DNA of 64,000 nucleotides from Bradysia coprophila (lineage: Eukaryota > Arthropoda > Insecta > Diptera > Sciaridae), in contig NC_050736.1 in the NCBI RefSeq assembly GCF_014529535.1, positions 3,224,001 through 3,288,000 on the forward strand. The letters run 5' to 3'. The notes beneath the pieces were generated by a model. The model was not told where the DNA came from. It made no database searches and was given only the letters and a program-made list of their open reading frames with translations. This document shows positions 1-11,236 of the stretch, piece by piece; position 1 is the first letter of the stretch, and every line of letters begins with the position of its first letter. The translations under genes were made by a program, and so were the position numbers.

Positions 1-55
1 ATTTCCTAAGTCGCGTTACATGACTGGCAACAGATCGACTGAATTTAATTGTAAA

Positions 56-2289
56 TCACCCCCCTTTCGATGGTTTGAGACAGTAACAAAATTTTTTCAA
101 ATTATCCTTTTTGATGCAATTACTTTGACTAGCGTACATATTCAGGCGACTTACCGACCCGGTTAGTTCGAATGCCTTACTCTTGATTGTGTATTTAACA
201 GTCGCTTCGAATATTCCGCCACTGGGCGATGCTTCAAAAACGAACATGTACACATCGTACGGACTATGAGCGTGCTGGTATTCCGCTTTACGTGCGTAAG
301 ATATTTTTTTCAATTTCAATTCAGCACACAGCCGATACGATCCATTCGTATATTCGTTCAGGTCACTGTTCATCAAATCAATCACGAATTTCACGCCCCT
401 TTTTACGACATCATCATTTTTGTCATTTGTTTTGTACGGTGAACATGTGCACCAATGTTCCGTGATGGCCGAACTTTTACACGACCGGTTCCATGGCATT
501 TCTTGGAATAGACTTTGGCACGATTCACAGCTCGTCGCTGGTGGTAATTTCGTTGTTCGATCAGACAATTCCAGTATGTGCTTCAAGGTCATATGCAAAT
601 CGTACGGATTGGTCAAACGATTTCGGTTGATCTTCAGAGCTTGGACAATTTCGGGGTGATCCTCTTTAAACCATTCGGGTAACCAAATAAAAATGAATGG
701 CAAACGCTCTTCCAACCTGCGTATGAACCCGCAATTAATTTATATTTGAAAGGCAAATTTTTCACTCAAAACACTTACCAACCGGTGACCAAGTGTCTAA
801 CGGGACCGAATCGCAGTCCGTGATCGCTAAAGAAGACGACCATGCTGTTGTTCAGTATTCCTCTTGTCTCTAGTTCAACCAAATATGATTTCACTTTAGC
901 ATCCATGGATGACCTAATGATACAACAGTTGAAGTGTTAACGATTTCGCTTATGTTAACCTTTTCTAATTTAACTCACGGGTCACTGATGTCGTTGTGGC
1001 TGAAAGTGTTGGTCCAGAATAAACCGAATGAAGGGTCGTCTTTATATGTTGTGGCGAAATCTAATGCATAGTCATACACATGATCTGCAGAATGTTTGTA
1101 GCCAAGACACAGTGTTAAAGAATGTTTGTGTTTCACGTGGAGGTTCTTTTCAGCAGCTAATTAACGAAACAGTTAGTTGTCACGAATTTAATCAGGTCAA
1201 TCAGTCAATTGCCTCACCTAGCATATATGGACGAAGATAGAAATCTGTTGGAGGGACTACGAATCCAGTTTTGTGATAATTAAATGTACTTATATCGGCC
1301 TCGTCTTCACCGTACGCAGTAACATAGCCAGCGTCACGGAAATTTTTCCATATGAATGGACACGATTCCAGTTTTCCAGGTACAGTAGGTTGACAGTCAT
1401 TGTAGGCCAAGGAGCTGTTATAACCGACCAATATAGCCATCAAATTCGGAAATGTGTTGTCATCGATCTATAAATTACAACTTTCCAAGAAATGTTCCAC
1501 CATTCGATTTAGTCACACAAAACCTTATTGTATCCTTGAAGTTCAAACCAACCAGTATCGTAAACGTGCTGAGCGGTCATAGGCATTGCCCGAATCAAAT
1601 TCAGTCTCGAAATACTGTCAATAGACAACATAAGTACACTTAGAGGTCGCTTTTCGCTTTCTGATTCGTATTGGTCTAGTGTTTCGCGTATCTCTGGGCG
1701 ATCACGAACGATGGCATGGGTATTTGTGTAAGTAGCCTTCCCACCACTTTTACATCGAACCAAAAGAAATTCAATCTTTGGTGGCAACTCAATGGTTTTG
1801 TCGAAGTCGATGCAACGCGATAGGCTGGAAATATAAACAGTTTAACATCTGTAGCACATCCTGACGCATTTAAACTCACTTAAACTTCTCGTCAGCTTTT
1901 TTGTCGGTTCCAGATCGGATAATCTCCTGATAGCAACAATCTAATTTGTTATTTTTGTTGCCCTTGTAATAAAATGAATCCCGACGTTTTTCGTCCAAAA
2001 CCAAATAGGCAGTGTCCGTTGTTCGTTTCCGGCTGATTCGAGTCAGCGGCTTCACATTCGAACATTCCTCATACTTTTCTTTATTGAATAATTTCATCAC
2101 ATCGGCTGCAAGTGGTTCCAGCGATGGCATTTGGCACTCGGGACTCCATACCAAGAATCCCGGTGGGACTGATTCATTATATGTGGGTCGTAGGGTGGTT
2201 ATATTATTTAGTTGTGCTTGGAAACCTAATTTGTTTGTCATCAAAGTTGGAAGTTGTACATGGATTATGAATATTTTTTGTGGGATATT
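56..2289 (-). CDS. DUF229 family sulfatase-like protein (5' end unresolved)
   Basis: Secreted or membrane-anchored DUF229 protein of the alkaline phosphatase/sulfatase superfamily, a family expanded in insects; its substrate is unknown. I resolve seven exons by splice sites and frame: about 2289-1880, 1824-1524, 1467-1218, 1156-979, 913-779 and 716-56 are clear, and an N-terminal exon should lie above 2289. Family hallmarks seen: a Cys-rich N-terminal part (ECQMPSLEP, EECSNVKP), the nucleophile-region motif LSVLMLSIDSISRLN followed by QGYNKV, the motif FWTNTFSHND, and the metal-binding motif FFSDHGLRFGPVRH. The C-terminal 219 residues carry the conserved Cys-containing tail and end at a TGA at 56-58. 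Introns are about 57-65 nt. The first coding exon (signal or membrane anchor) was not found; the frame above 2289 is closed by a stop, so it must be spliced in. Confident in family, not in the exact start. Confidence 0.85.
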
Positions 2290-4182
2290 CTATTTTGTAA
2301 CAATTTTTTTATGTTTCTTATTGAGTATAACCATGTGTTATGTTTTTTTCTGTTTGATATTAGACCATCTCCATAATAATAGTATGTTACTTCTAGGGAA
2401 AAGAAGAGACCAACTTCCGACTTTCACTCCAAAGAATTTCCTAAAAATATTTTGCAAATCCAAAATTTAAAAACAAAACACGTGCGAGTAGGGTGAGAGT
2501 GTAGCGGAAAAAGCTCAAAATCGAATTAGTGACCGCACGTATACCTAGAACTGCAAACTAAATGCGTTTTGGAGGCGAATAAAGTTTGGCAAGTCATGCA
2601 ACATACAATTTGTAAAATGATTGAAAGCTTCCAATTGCGGTGGTGGTGGTACGTTTGTTACTATTACATGTCGTATTAATGCGCGTACAAGAAAGTCTTT
2701 GCGGTTTTTCATTTATATCAAAAGTACTGTATAAGGAGTACTTAGTAAGGACATGTGAATAACGTTGCATTCGTAACTATTATAGTTAAACTATATCGTA
2801 CACGATAATGTCGCATTTATAATGCTGAATTTGTCGTCGTTACTGAATACCATTGCCCTATTTTGCTAGAACGACTTTACGAGTGCATATAGTGCTATAA
2901 TGACGATTATCATAATGTCATACCAACTTGTAGTAAAAGTTTTCTCTTTGTCTTCCAGTTGTGAAAGACTAGGAAAAGTTTGTCTAACTAATTCAAGAAA
3001 TTAAAGCAGACGTTAAATGTACAACTTGGGAAACGATATTAAGTAAAAACTTGAAAAGTGGCATATGTAGGAAATGGCATGTCTGGATCTGTAATTCATT
3101 TTAACAAAAGCAATGGCAACAAATTGTAAATTTAAATGTTGTATCGAGTGTGTGGTAAGGTATTGATGGGTGGAATAAATTTTCAGTTTCAATTATTGTG
3201 GCATTTAATTCTTAGCAAATTTGTCATTACAATTTGTTCATAGTTTTTTTAGACTTTTAGAGGTCCACAATGTTCCTAGTCAATTGAGTGCTTCGCATTC
3301 CATGATAATTTGGCGCAAAATTTGAATTCGTTGAGGCGTACTCAAATTTTGCGCAAAAATATAATAGAATGCGAAGCACTCATGTGAACAAGGGAACATT
3401 GGGGACTTTTAAAAATTCTAAAAAAACTGAAAGATGTTCAGAGCTAAAAAGCCGCTCTTTAGTTAGAAATGGAATTAAATTTTCGAGAAAAAAAAATGCT
3501 TCTTGGACACAGAAAAGCCTTACTCTCTCAATCCGAATCGGGCAAGATAGGTTTAGTCCGAGAATTGATTTAGCTTAAAGGGTGTAATTCACGAGTTCTT
3601 ACTGGCTAGTATTAGTATATATAGAAGTGTTTAGTGGAAGCTGGCTGTATATTTGCATTTTTCAAACCTCTAAGAATTTTAGTTATCGTACGCCTAGATT
3701 AAGGCATTAATGATTAATCATCCCGGATTAATGACATAGCAAAGCTGACATTCAAGTAACGTCTTTTTTACAATGACAACAGCTTTGATAACATCCATTT
3801 GAAGCAGTGAAATATCAACAAACGCCCTGCTACTTTTCCAGAAATTAACAAAAAATTGATTTGAAGAATGAAAGCGATAGCAGTTTTTCGGTTTGCATCG
3901 TTGCAATGACTTTCCCTTCCTGGCTTTCCCATCATTTTTCAAAGTCAAAGCCGGCAGAAAGTTTTTTTTAAATATAATATTCAAGAAAATCTGTTCCCAC
4001 ATTTCTAGATTAACTCGCAAAATACGTGGAAGTGACTGTCAGCGTGAGCAAATTGATTTTTTTTTTTGAAAAATATTAGTAGCTTTAATCAAACAAACTG
4101 CGAAAGTGATTGTGTGTTAAATATTTTAATTTGTGGTGAGGAAAAACAATCAAAACCAAAAGATAAAATCAAACAAATCATA
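2290..4182. other. Intergenic stretch with a fold-back repeat
   Basis: No convincing coding exon is seen. The stretch may contain the missing first exon and promoter of the DUF229 gene near 2300-2480. A fold-back element lies at about 3239-3429. The rest is unremarkable AT-rich DNA. Confidence 0.5.
3239..3429. mobile_element. Fold-back (MITE-like) element
   Basis: The two arms are inverted copies. The left arm has AGTTTTTTTAGA, then CAATGTTCC, then GAGTGCTTCGCATTC; the right arm has GAATGCGAAGCACTC, then GGAACATTGGGGACTTTT, then TCTAAAAAAACT. A smaller inner inverted pair (GCGCAAAATTTGA / TCAAATTTTGCGC) makes the whole element fold back on itself. No coding capacity. No target-site duplication is clear, so the transposon class is not assigned. 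Confidence 0.6.
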
Positions 4183-4307
4183 GAGTAAGGTTGGAAAATG
4201 TGGAACGGTTTGCTAATGTGGCATACCATCAATTTTTCGTAAATGGTTTTACGTGTTACGGCATGTTTCATTTTCATTTACATTGCCTAATCACGTAAAG
4301 CATTGTA

Positions 4308-4856
4308 CTTACGAGGTTCCAAGTTGTTATTTGACAAGTGGGGAATACAGCCCTCCCCTTCGGGTCGGGCTGTAACACCCCACTTATCAAATACACAACT
4401 TGGAACCTCGGAAGCAGGGGCTATTTAGTTGAATTATTAGCGAATTTTGACGAATTTTGGCGAACTTTGACGAATTTTTGCGAATTTTTGTGAATTTATA
4501 CATGATTTTAAAAAATTTCAAAGAATCGTAGAACTTAGTTACATATTTTTGGCCAAGACATTCTAAAAATCTATTTTTAACCGGGAAGCCATGAAGGTTT
4601 TTTTTTTGGCCAAACGATGAAAAATGTCCTAATTTTGTGAATTTTACATATATTTGTGAATTTGGTAGATTCTTGCATATTTTTGTTATGCTATATCACA
4701 AAACTAGCAAAATATTCCAAAAAACATAAATTTGGAAGAAAATTTTCAAAATTTGAATTTTTTAATTTGGGAGAATTTTGGCGAATTTCGACGAATTTCG
4801 GCGAATTTTGGCGAATTTCGGCAAATTAATTCGGCTAAATAGCCCCTGCTCGGAAG
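4308..4856. mobile_element. Middle palindromic MITE, split by a younger insertion
   Basis: The original element is a near-palindrome of about 100 nt: CTTACGAGGTTCCAAGTTGT at the left (4308-4327) and its inverted copy ending CTTGGAACCTCGGAAG at the right. TA dinucleotides flank it (4306-4307 and 4857-4858). The hAT-type MITE inserted at its right terminus, so the last bases CTCGGAAG occur twice, as that younger element's target duplication. Confidence 0.65.
4415..4848. mobile_element. hAT-type MITE (434 bp, 8-bp TSD)
   Basis: Terminal inverted repeats CAGGGGCTATTTAG and CTAAATAGCCCCTG bound the element. It is flanked by a perfect 8-bp target duplication, CTCGGAAG, at 4407-4414 and 4849-4856. 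Eight-base duplications and CAGGG-type ends are typical of hAT transposons. Both subterminal regions carry tandem copies of a GCGAATTTTGRC-like unit, possibly transposase binding sites. No coding capacity. The perfect duplication suggests a fairly recent insertion. Confidence 0.9.
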
Positions 4857-4968
4857 TAATATACTATTACTAATATGATGGAAATGTTAAGAGTAATATT
4901 ACGCAATTGCTATTACTGTACAACCCAATGGTGTTCCACATTATAAAATCGTTCCATATTTGCCAACC

Positions 4969-5256
4969 TTACTCTATAAAACCAGTAAAAATATACACAC
5001 CCATAGGTCCAGGCAACGATTCGTCATTTGGCGGTATATTAACAACAATTTGCGGCCGTTGTTCGGGCCACGTACCCATGGCAAAGCAAACGTAAATGAC
5101 GAAAAACAGACATATTGAAATGATGCCGAGCCTGATGCGTCCCCATTTCTCAGCATGTATTATGCGCTGTTCACGTCGATTGATAGCAATTCCTTTGGCA
5201 CGTGTTGTTGGTCTGATTAATGGATCCAAGTCGGGATCATGGGCGGAATTTGTCAT
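4969..5256 (-). CDS. Small single-pass membrane protein, transposon-derived 3' end
   Basis: 95 residues as read. The N-terminal 40 residues are hydrophilic and basic (TRAKGIAINRREQR, then EKWGRIR) and are followed by one membrane segment at about residues 47-63 (LGIISICLFFVIYVCFA). A short tail after it contains PEQRP, NIPPNDESLPG and TGFIE. The basic-then-membrane arrangement faintly recalls the InaF-motif proteins of insects, but I cannot confirm this. The start at 5256 is the first ATG of the open frame. The terminal Glu codon and stop lie inside the terminal repeat of the transposon at 4183-4974, so the original C-terminus may have been changed, or the true gene may splice out before this point. 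No family assigned with confidence. Confidence 0.5.
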   Translation of the reverse strand: MTNSAHDPDLDPLIRPTTRAKGIAINRREQRIIHAEKWGRIRLGIISICLFFVIYVCFAMGTWPEQRPQIVVNIPPNDESLPGPMGVYIFTGFIE

Positions 5257-6480
5257 AGTGTTTCATTGGTTGATTAACCATGTCTGCAAATGAAAGAAGA
5301 AAAAATCGTTATTCGAACTTCTAAATAATCGAAGGAAATATATCAATACGCTGAGTCAGCAACAAGAAAAGTGTGAGTGCAAGCAGAATTAGTGCTGTAC
5401 AAAATTACTTACAAGCAGTTTTGATTGGGATATTAGACACCGACTATAACTCAGTAACAATACACTGTTATGAGCTTTACTCGCATCGCTCACTTGATAA
5501 ATTGCACATTTTTTGTTTGTTTATAAGTAGAAGTTTACAGTAGGTATGGGAATCGCTTGATACCGAGAATAAAGTTAGCCATTTTCCTTATCAAATTGCA
5601 ATTTCACTCTGAACCTTATCATAACTGAATTTTAATCTACACATTTATATCACCTACCATTGTAAAACAACAGAACATTCCATTAACAATTTAAATATAA
5701 AAAATTTAATTCATTAAAATTTTTATCATGAATTTAGCGGATGTTATACGATAAACTGAGGAAATTTTCAACGCTCATATTCTCGCATAAAACTATAAGT
5801 AACTATACAAAAACGACAATGAATTGAAAAATCTAAATTAACGAATTATTATGACTGCAAGAACACAGCAGTAGAAAATAGAGCAACATTCAAGTCGGTT
5901 CGTGTGTTAGATTAGAATTGACATATGACTTGCCTGTTTCATTATTGATTTGTCATTTAGTGCTCTTTGACAATAAATGTAAATCAATTGAGATCAATAA
6001 TGCAAATTGCTAAGTTACATTTTTGCATACAATGGGAGAGGAAAGAGTTTCATCATTTTTGCACAGTATTGTTGTAATATATAGTAATGCTGTTATTACA
6101 GTATATATGAGTTTACTGTAACTTCCTCTTCGCACTATTTTTGCTTAACAGTAAGAAAAAAGTTGGATGCTCGGATCAGGTTGAGGGGAAATTTGTTTCT
6201 GAAAAATACTGAAAATTCCGAATAATTCAGGGGGAAAATTCCGAAAGAGAAATTCAGCATATTTTCCGAATAATTCGAAATCTTTAAAAACAGTCAATGT
6301 AATTATAATTTTCCAGATGTGAGGTCAAAGCGTTATGCATTGCTAATGTTTATTTTGTATGTAAAAGCGCCTTAACCTGGTAGTGTTGAAACTTGTGTTG
6401 AAATATCACGACTTCGTCGCATACTTTCATCGTCGTTTTTGAAAAACGTCGTTCCTAACTGATACTAAAAGCTAATAGTA

Positions 6481-6738
6481 TTTTGTGCCACCGAGAATTG
6501 AAATACGACTCTTTTCAGCACTCATTTTAGTGTTGTAAAGTGACTTATTTCAGCACCCGTTTGATGTGATATTACAACACTCAAAGCAGTGTTGAAATGG
6601 AATTTGTATGAGTTGTTACAGCATTCGTTTGAGAAAATGCAAAGCAATGTGATCGATCAAATATGAAGAGTGATTGTTTACAATGAAAATTATGATTTTT
6701 TGTGCTCTTGTCTATTTCAATTCTCGGTTGGCACAAAG
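6481..6738. mobile_element. MITE-like element with 24-bp terminal inverted repeats
   Basis: The left end has TTTTGTGCCACCGAGAATTG followed by AAATA; the right end is its inverted copy, TATTTCAATTCTCGG then TTGGCACAAA, differing by about one insertion. The interior contains repeated short motifs such as TTTCAGCAC and GTGTTG. No coding potential and no clear target duplication. Confidence 0.55.
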
Positions 6739-6743
6739 CATGA

Positions 6744-6866
6744 TGTGTTACACGTATTGTAATGAGATTTTTTCAGCACACGACCCAATTTTCCTTACTC
6801 GCTCCGCTCGTAAGGAAAACTTGGGTCTAGTGCTGAAAAAATCAACATTACAATACTTGTAACACA
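6744..6866. repeat. Near-perfect 123-bp hairpin
   Basis: The left arm runs TGTGTTACACGTATTGTAATG, then TTTTTTCAGCAC and CCCAATTTTCCTTAC. The right arm returns GTAAGGAAAACTTGGG, then GTGCTGAAAAAATC and CATTACAATACTTGTAACACA. Only a few mismatches are seen and the loop is a few bases of CGCTCCGCTCG. It is probably a fold-back MITE adjoining the element at 6481-6738. Confidence 0.65.
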
Positions 6867-7273
6867 ACATACTATTTCGTTACGAGTGATGAAAAGTTGA
6901 ATTTTTCAGGACTAGTCGTAAGCATGTCCTAACAAAGCGAAGCCGACCTCGTAGCATTTTCCTTTTTCTCTGTCGGTATTCGTTTTTTGATCGAAACATT
7001 GGGAAAAGCAGAAAAGCTCAACTCAATTTTTTTGCTACGACCGAGAAACTTACCACGATTTATAAATTTTGGGTACCAGTATTGCTGACAATGGTACTGG
7101 TACTGGTACTGATACTTATTTCAACAGTTTAAAATGTTAAGTGTCAGTAGTTTCGTTACTGGTTGGTTTTCCTACTCATACGCGAGCGCATTTAACGAGG
7201 GCAGCCGTGTTCAATGAATGATATTTTGATGTTTTTACTTCTGTCGATCTAAGTATTTTTTATCTATTGATTT

Positions 7274-7378
7274 CAAATCTTGTACTTCAATTTTTTTTAA
7301 CATGCATACTATATAAAGGACCATACTACCCAGAGCTTGTCATTGTCTTTGTCGTCGTTATCCATAACAGATGAGTGA
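7274..7378 (+). repeat. Dispersed repeat family A, copy 1
   Basis: It begins with an AAATCTTGTACTTCAA-type end and finishes with GTCGTCGTTATCCATAACAG. The same pair of ends, in the same order or inverted, recurs at least nine more times in the window. Copies diverge strongly, so this is an old family. Confidence 0.6.
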
Positions 7379-9659
7379 CAAATTAAAACGCTGGGAAATG
7401 TCAAAATTATTAAAAACTTTTTCTTAAATTGGCTGGTTTTAGAATGTTAGTTACTGTATGTATATTAAGGAGGTTGTGTTGAATTTAACGTAATGACTCA
7501 CTAAAATTAGCCGAAATGAGTTAAGTAGACAAACTTGACATACCATCGGAAACGAATTATTTTTTCGTCACCCTTCTAACATTGGTAATTTTTCAGTTAT
7601 TGATGGTATAATACCCATGAAATGTGTTAATTTAACCGATGACAACAGCCAAACCAAGCCGCACTTTTATAGGCGTTTAACTCAGAATATTGAATGCAGG
7701 AAGTATAAATCTGCCCTCGCACCATAAATAAAATTAGTGCCACAAAAAACGAGAATTCCGATGAAGATTGTACCTCATCAACTTCTGTAAAATTAAGTTG
7801 TGATTGTCAGTTTATAATGATTTGTGTAAACATCAATCTTCGTATTATGATATCCATCGAAGGAGGTATATCATCACCTCATCTATTGATTTTTTTTTGG
7901 TTTTGTATATATACGACATGAATTGGAAAGATGTACAAAATGAAGGGGAAAAAAATTACGAACAATATTTTTGCATTGAGGTATCGCTAATAATTTTCAC
8001 ACATCCATTTCCTTGGTTATATCGATTTTAGATTTTATTAATCTTTCGTCTGATTTGATGGGCGGTATGATGACTAAGGTGTTAATTTGTGTAAATATAT
8101 CAACCGAAGAAAAATTCAACGAACAACGATGTATTAATGACTGGGCGATAAGCTGACGAATTTCAGTGTTCGGATATATTTCAAAAATAAATTAGTGCAG
8201 AAGGTGAATCTATAATTACAACTCCCCATGCGAACGACATCGATTACATAAACATCTTTTCGCTTAAAACAGTTCACCTAACTACATCACAATATAGACG
8301 CAACTCTAACAGGTGACTATATAAATATCACATGGGAATTACTGTTTCGTGCTGCCATTCGTTAAATGGACTGTGTGTAGGTTTATGTATCAGTATCACG
8401 TTATTTAACTATGACGATTTGTTTTTTCACTTGAAATTAGTTTGTTAAATATTACATTAGACGATGTAGAGACGAATTAACCACTAATTGTACTTAATAT
8501 AGACTTTAATGCAATTCTTGTTCAGTCAACGGATGAATTTGTTTGTTAGGATTAGGAGTGACACAGATACGCTTTACTTAAATACTGTGGCATTGTTGGG
8601 TGTCACACCCTTATCGTCGACCTCAACAAGCAAAAATAATCAGCAAATGGATTGCTTCTTTATTGCTTGTGGAGAGGTTTCAATTTCGTTGTGTGTGAAA
8701 GTTGTTTCGCATATCAAAATTAATCGATATGTTTGCGCTAATGTTCACGACACAACCCTTTTTTTGGTTCAAAAGCATCCACGTCACCGATTAATACGCC
8801 AGTGTTGTAATAAAACAACGTCTTTATGGTAACATCCTTTGGTTTACGTTTAATTATATTTTCATACTACTCGACCTAGGGGGTTAGTTTATTAAAAGCT
8901 GCGGGAACCGGAACACTGTATGCAGTGCCACTTATATATTAGTCTTGTGGATTTATGCGTGCAATTTATTGATTTTAGCGTTCTATATTCTATGTGTACA
9001 TACATTATGAGAGAATTTGGTTTTATTAATAATTTAATCATACTTTCAGAATCACACCCAAAATTAAACAGAGGAGTGTTTTATGTGGTCAGTGGTGCAC
9101 GCTTTTTTCTAAGTTAACAATGTAAATAAATAGTCTGTGATAATTGGTGTTAATTCAATTTGAAAAGCTTTTTGCAATATTGTGAGACCAATGACATTGG
9201 ACATTTGGAGAAAGTTGAGCAAATTTTGTAGGTTACGGAGGAGCATGTAGATCTCATTTCTAAGCTATTTGGAAATAATCAATAATCAATATTTATGATC
9301 TCTAATTCCACACTGGTCACAGACTTGTGTTAGACCACAATACACTAGACTAACAAATGTTAAATGTTGCTATTATATTTCAACCTCTGCAAACAGCGAT
9401 CGTGAATATCCATAAAACCCGTTCCTTTTTTCACATGTATTGACCATTTTATTAGATTTAGGTAGCACACATTTTACTATAAGATAACATTAGCCAGAGC
9501 TCGACGATTTGTTTTTTAAATCGTCGTTGTCAATTTAGAGATGTTTTGAAAAGGTAAAGTTTCATTTATTCTCTTTGCCATAATAGTCAACGAGACGCAT
9601 ATTTTTCTTAACAAGACTTGGACCCCTTTTTGCAGATTGTGGAATGTGATAACAACAAT

Positions 9660-9850
9660 TACAGGCAAAAAAGTGAAATTCGACATGTTTTCTATATTGG
9701 GAGTTGTTGTGGTTTTTAATTGATTCCACTTGTGGAATTTCGTTGAACAAATGAAAACCTAGATTTTTTTTCTGAATTTATACAAATTTTGCGGGGAATC
9801 ATTTAAAAAACGACCAAAACTTCCAAAACAGAAAACATGTCGAATTTCAC
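9660..9850. repeat. Inverted repeat, relative of a second copy at 13.3 kb
   Basis: GTGAAATTCGACATGTTTTCT (split here as GTGAAATTCGAC + ATGTTTTCT) at about 9671 is mirrored by AGAAAACATGTCGAATTTCAC (AGAAAACATG + TCGAATTTCAC) near 9849. The right half, from GGAATCATTT onward, matches 13308-13361 closely. It looks like a two-copy non-coding element with inverted ends. Confidence 0.5.
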
Positions 9851-10621
9851 ATTTATTCGCATGCAATAGAAGGTTGTTGTAATGGTTAGTGTATCTGGTC
9901 AAGAAAAAAACTTGCCCTACCAATGTAAAAGTCAAATTTTATGCTCTTCCGAGCGCGTTCCATAGTACATTAGCTATTGGCCTAAGCGGGTAAATTAACA
10001 TTCTCGCACCCGGCTGACTATTCAACGTACCACAAAAAATACAAATTTCATTCAACTCCTGTTGAAAACGAACTTAAAAAACCAAATGTATTTTAATAAA
10101 AAAAATGATCACATTATGTCTTGAAAAGAAGTTTATTTAGGTACATACCATTGAAGAGCCGAAACACAAAGACTATGATATTGATCTTCAAATTTTACAC
10201 ATTCCAAATCGTGCCAATTAAAAACATTAGTTATGGCTTTTTGGTTGGTTTCTTTTTTTTACATTTGACATTGAATGGATCATATTTGTGTACTTAATTG
10301 CACCATTATCTTATGCTGCTATGCTTCTTGTTTAACACAAAAAGATTTATGTACATTGTACAATGAGCTAAAATGGTATGTCTGTTCACTAACAAATTAC
10401 GTAATTACTTTTTTTATTATTTACCTACAACATTTAGCACCGACTATAATATAATCGTAAAATAAAAACATGGGAAATCAAAAATGTTATGTGCACAGTT
10501 ACCACCATACAAAAGCCACTGCGATATTCTTCGATTAGCATTTTACTGATGTTAACACGAACGGAAGACTTCATTGATCATTCATTGATTTGAGAAAGAT
10601 TTTAAAAACACAAAAGATAAT

Positions 10622-10903
10622 TACCTTAACCCAGTCAACGTCGTAATGGAATAATAATAGCACGATGTAAGCGAGTTGAAAGTTAGAATAATTTACGATC
10701 CACACAGCTGCATAGTGTATCGATTGAGCAATGAGAGATAAAAATTGAAATTTATTCATTCGTTCAACGAATTTCGTTGGATAATCTTCAATGAAATCGA
10801 GCGTATAATAACTTGCATTTTCAAAACGTAGATCATGTGCTTGCACGTCATCTCTTAATGCTAGTATATAAGCAGTAAGCATAATCCATTTTTGGGATCT
10901 CAA
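10622..10903 (-). CDS. Possible orphan exon of a membrane protein
   Basis: An open frame with ATG at 10903 runs 94 residues to a good splice donor (GTTAAG|GTAATT) at about 10621. The translation has a conserved-looking composition: a hydrophilic stretch (ALRDDVQAHDLRFENASYY) followed by two hydrophobic segments (QFLSLIAQSIHYAAVWIV and FQLAYIVLLLF) and DVDWVK at the donor. A multi-pass membrane protein is possible. I found no matching downstream exon between 10100 and 10600 and recognise no family. It may be a gene fragment. Confidence 0.3.
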
Positions 10904-11084
10904 TGAAAGATTGAAGAATTTAGTTAATACAAGTTAATACAATTCATTGAAAGACATATTTTCGGTCTAGACAAAAACCTTAGAGTACTCTAAGACAAAA
11001 ACAGTAAAGTGCATTATTGTAGTTACAACAAGTTCTAGCGTCTAAATACGAAGCTCTGAAAAGAATCGGATAAAACGTTCGGAT

Positions 11085-11236
11085 CATTTGTTATCGACAT
11101 CGACGACAAAAGTAGGAAGTCAACTCGAGCTAGAGACTTCTTAAATAACAAAATTTTTGTTAAAGTAAGTTGAGTAGAAGATCTTGTATCAAATATATTA
11201 AACAACACTTTAAACAAAAGAAGAAATAGATTTAAT
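11085..11236 (-). repeat. Dispersed repeat family A, copy 2 (inverted)
   Basis: Starts with TTGTTATCGACATCGACGAC and ends with ACAAAAGAAGAAATAGATTT, the reverse complements of the two ends of copy 1. Confidence 0.6.

Larger units (their letters stand above)
4183..4974. mobile_element. Outer inverted-repeat element of a three-level nest
   Basis: Two imperfect inverted arms of about 50 nt begin GAGTAAGGTTGG (left arm 4183-4235; right arm is the reverse complement of 4925-4974) and agree at roughly four of five positions. Both outer ends are flanked by TA (4181-4182 and 4975-4976), as expected for a Tc1/mariner-type MITE. The interior is occupied by a second TA-flanked element and, inside that, a hAT-type MITE. 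The right terminus supplies the last sense codon and the stop codon of the small membrane protein read on the minus strand. Confidence 0.65.
5257..10570. other. Gene-poor region with hairpin elements and repeats
   Basis: No supported gene. The bases just above 5256 should hold the promoter of the small membrane protein. Listed separately within it are an inverted-repeat element at 6481-6738, a long hairpin at 6744-6866, one dispersed-repeat copy near 7274-7378 and a repeat at 9660-9850. A short GGTACT-type run is at about 7072-7115. Open frames here are short and lack codon structure or splice support. Confidence 0.5.
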
